Shown in pieces: positions 6,251 through 9,969 of a stretch of DNA of 9,969 bases. The stretch comes from Chloroflexota bacterium. GTDB lineage: Bacteria; Chloroflexota; Anaerolineae; B4-G1. Both the position numbers and the translations under genes were made by a program. Where the stretch lies: contig QMOC01000041.1 in assembly GCA_003648085.1 (NCBI GenBank), forward strand, positions 1-9,969, in the 5' to 3' direction. How positions within the stretch are numbered: the first letter of the stretch is position 1; each line of letters starts with the position of its first letter. Below the pieces are notes generated by a model, which saw only the letters and a program-made list of their open reading frames with translations, had not been told where the DNA came from and made no database searches.

Positions 6251-7437
6251 CAGATCACCCCCACCGCCTTCCCTGCCCGTTCGAAGACGTCCAGCGCGTA
6301 GGCGATATCCTCCTCCGAGTGATCCACTGTCACGTTGGCCCGCAGCCGCGCCAGCCCGACCGGCACGGCGGGAGAGACCACCGGCAGCACGAAGAGACCC
6401 CCCTCCTGGCACGCCTTCGCCATCTGAAAGGCTCGCTCGTCCTCGCCGCAGATGATGGGCACGATGGGGGTCTCGCTGTTGAGGGTGTTGAAGCCCCGCG
6501 CCTTGAGCCCGCCCAGGAAAAGTTCGACGTTGCGCTGGAGCATCTTCACGCGCCATGTCTCCTCCTCGATCACCTCGAACGATGCCTTGGCGGCGGCGGT
6601 CTGAGCCGGGGGCAGCGAGGCCGAGAAGACGAACGCCCGCGCTACGTGCTTCAGATACGTGATTATCTCCTGCTTTCCCGCCACGTACCCGCCCACGCTG
6701 GGGATGGGCTTGGAGAGCGTGCCCATGTACAGGTCAATGGCATTATTGAGCCCAAAGTGCTCCTCGATGCCGTGGCCCGTCTCGCCCAGCACGCCCACGC
6801 TGTGGGCCTCGTCCACCATCAACAACGCGTCGTACTCGCGGCACAGCCGGCTTACCTCTGGTAGATTGATGACGTCGCCGTCCATGCTGAAGACGGCGTC
6901 CACGACGACCAGTTTGCCGGCGTTGGGGTCAGCCTGTTGCAGTCGCCGCTCCAGGCCGGCCATGTCGTTGTGGCGGAAGCGCACGAACTTGGCCTGGCTG
7001 AGCAGGCAGCCATCCACGATGCTGGCGTGGTTGTACTTGTCGCAGATGACGACGTCGTTGCGGCCCACGAGCGCGGACACGGTCGCCAGGTTGGTGACGT
7101 AGCCGCTGGAGTAAACGATGGCCGCCTCGGTCTTCTTGAAGCGAGCGATGGTCTCCTCCAGTTCGTCGTGCAGCGGCAACGTGCCGGCCAGGATGCGCAC
7201 GCCCTGGGTGCCCGTCCCATAGCGGGCCAGCGCCTCTTGCGCCGCCGCCGTGATCTTCGGATGTCCCAGCAGGCCCAGGTAACTGTAGCCGGCGAACAGG
7301 AGCATGCGCCGCCCGCCGGTTGTGACCCAGGCTCCGTCCAGTTCCTCCAGGGGTTGAAGGTAGAAATACCACCCGGCCTCTTTAACTTGGGCCACGCGCT
7401 CGTTCATTGCCTCAATGCGCTGTTGAATTGGATTCAT
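6250..7437 (-). CDS. PLP-dependent alpha-oxoamine synthase (KBL/BioF/SPT family)
   Basis: Fold-type I, pyridoxal-phosphate enzyme that condenses an amino acid with an acyl-CoA or cleaves 2-amino-3-ketobutyrate with CoA. The family includes glycine C-acetyltransferase, 8-amino-7-oxononanoate synthase, serine palmitoyltransferase and ALA synthase. From ATG 7437 it has 395 residues, the usual length. Visible features are FAGYSYLGLLGHP near the N-terminus, GTGTQGVRILAGTLPLHDELE (about 75-95), NHASIVDG with His137, VVDAVFSMDGD (about 178-188), VDEAHSVGVLG with Asp209 and His212, and the Schiff-base lysine Lys243 in GTLSKPIPSVGGYVAG. GGAGGT lies nine bases before ATG 7437 but directly touches the other candidate, ATG 7446, so 7437 is the better start. 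No biotin, threonine or sphingolipid genes flank it, and the KPIPSVGG variant does not let me choose a substrate. It leads the rlmI-PHP-scpB gene cluster. Confidence 0.88.
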   Translation of the reverse strand: MNPIQQRIEAMNERVAQVKEAGWYFYLQPLEELDGAWVTTGGRRMLLFAGYSYLGLLGHPKITAAAQEALARYGTGTQGVRILAGTLPLHDELEETIARFKKTEAAIVYSSGYVTNLATVSALVGRNDVVICDKYNHASIVDGCLLSQAKFVRFRHNDMAGLERRLQQADPNAGKLVVVDAVFSMDGDVINLPEVSRLCREYDALLMVDEAHSVGVLGETGHGIEEHFGLNNAIDLYMGTLSKPIPSVGGYVAGKQEIITYLKHVARAFVFSASLPPAQTAAAKASFEVIEEETWRVKMLQRNVELFLGGLKARGFNTLNSETPIVPIICGEDERAFQMAKACQEGGLFVLPVVSPAVPVGLARLRANVTVDHSEEDIAYALDVFERAGKAVGVI

Positions 7438-7446
7438 AATTGCCAT

Positions 7447-7452
7447 ACCTCC
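7447..7452 (-). promoter_or_regulatory. Strong Shine-Dalgarno of the oxoamine synthase gene
   Basis: Minus-strand GGAGGT sits zero bases before ATG 7446 and nine bases before ATG 7437. The spacing favours initiation at 7437, giving MNPIQQRIEAM as the N-terminus. Confidence 0.7.
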
Positions 7453-7486
7453 GTAGAAATCTTTTGCCGATACTCAGGACTTGACT

Positions 7487-7542
7487 GTAGTAGCGACTTC
7501 AGTCGCTCTGATCTGGCTTTGAACGACTGAAGTCGTTACTAC
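7487..7542. repeat. Large REP-like inverted repeat with nested hairpins
   Basis: The 21-base left arm (7487-7507, beginning GTAGTAGCGACTTC) and right arm (7522-7542, ending GTCGTTACTAC) are reverse complements at 19 of 21 positions and are separated by a 14-base loop. Each arm also contains its own small palindrome: GCGACT-TC-AGTCGC on the left and CGACT-GA-AGTCG on the right. Paired palindromes with GTAG-like heads are the hallmark of REP/BIME-type elements, which are mobilised by REP-associated (Y1) transposases; none is encoded in this window. It fills most of the 134-base gap between ligA and the oxoamine synthase and may affect read-through between them. Confidence 0.75.
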
Positions 7543-7571
7543 GAGCAAAATCGCCGGGGTCCGGTTTGCTG

Positions 7572-9969
<2,398 letters not shown>

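Overview
The window reads as a stretch of ordinary chromosome from a GC-rich bacterium. Gene styles point to Chloroflexota, probably an Anaerolineae-like lineage. This is an inference from the protein families (the short methyltransferase, the PHP protein ending in an 'IFSSPIYV'-type tail, the alpha-oxoamine synthase) and from the CTTCAG-apex intergenic hairpins. No taxonomic marker gene is present.

Layout: the left third is transcribed rightward. It holds a XerC-type tyrosine recombinase (151-1062), an unrecognised two-pass membrane protein (1167-2225), a SAM-dependent methyltransferase (2311-2955), and a tRNA-His and a tRNA-Arg (3085-3273). The rest is transcribed leftward and converges on the tRNAs. 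From right to left it runs: NAD-dependent DNA ligase ligA (9590-7572), a PLP-dependent alpha-oxoamine synthase (7437-6250), an RlmI-type 23S rRNA methyltransferase (6226-5021), a PHP-domain hydrolase (4917-3862) and scpB (3853-3308). The synthase, rlmI, PHP and scpB genes are closely spaced and look like one operon. The last 380 bases hold two divergent promoters and a 15-bp tandem repeat that runs off the right edge.

The gene set is mostly housekeeping: chromosome dimer resolution, chromosome condensation, replication/repair ligation, rRNA modification and tRNAs. I see no defence, phage or secretion system.

The more interesting signals lie between genes. (1) A decayed 5' end of an acyl-CoA dehydrogenase gene, with its own Shine-Dalgarno, sits between rlmI and the PHP gene; its coding sequence now supplies the PHP ribosome binding site. 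(2) A tandem CAAATGA-type repeat sets five ATGs in front of rlmI, with an ATGA stop/start overlap. (3) REP-like hairpins with a shared CTTCA apex and differing stems lie in three intergenic regions. (4) Three promoters share TTGCC(C/T)-17/18-TAAART/TATAAT with TGG just before the -10. (5) A 15-bp, codon-phased repeat array is open on both strands at the right edge.
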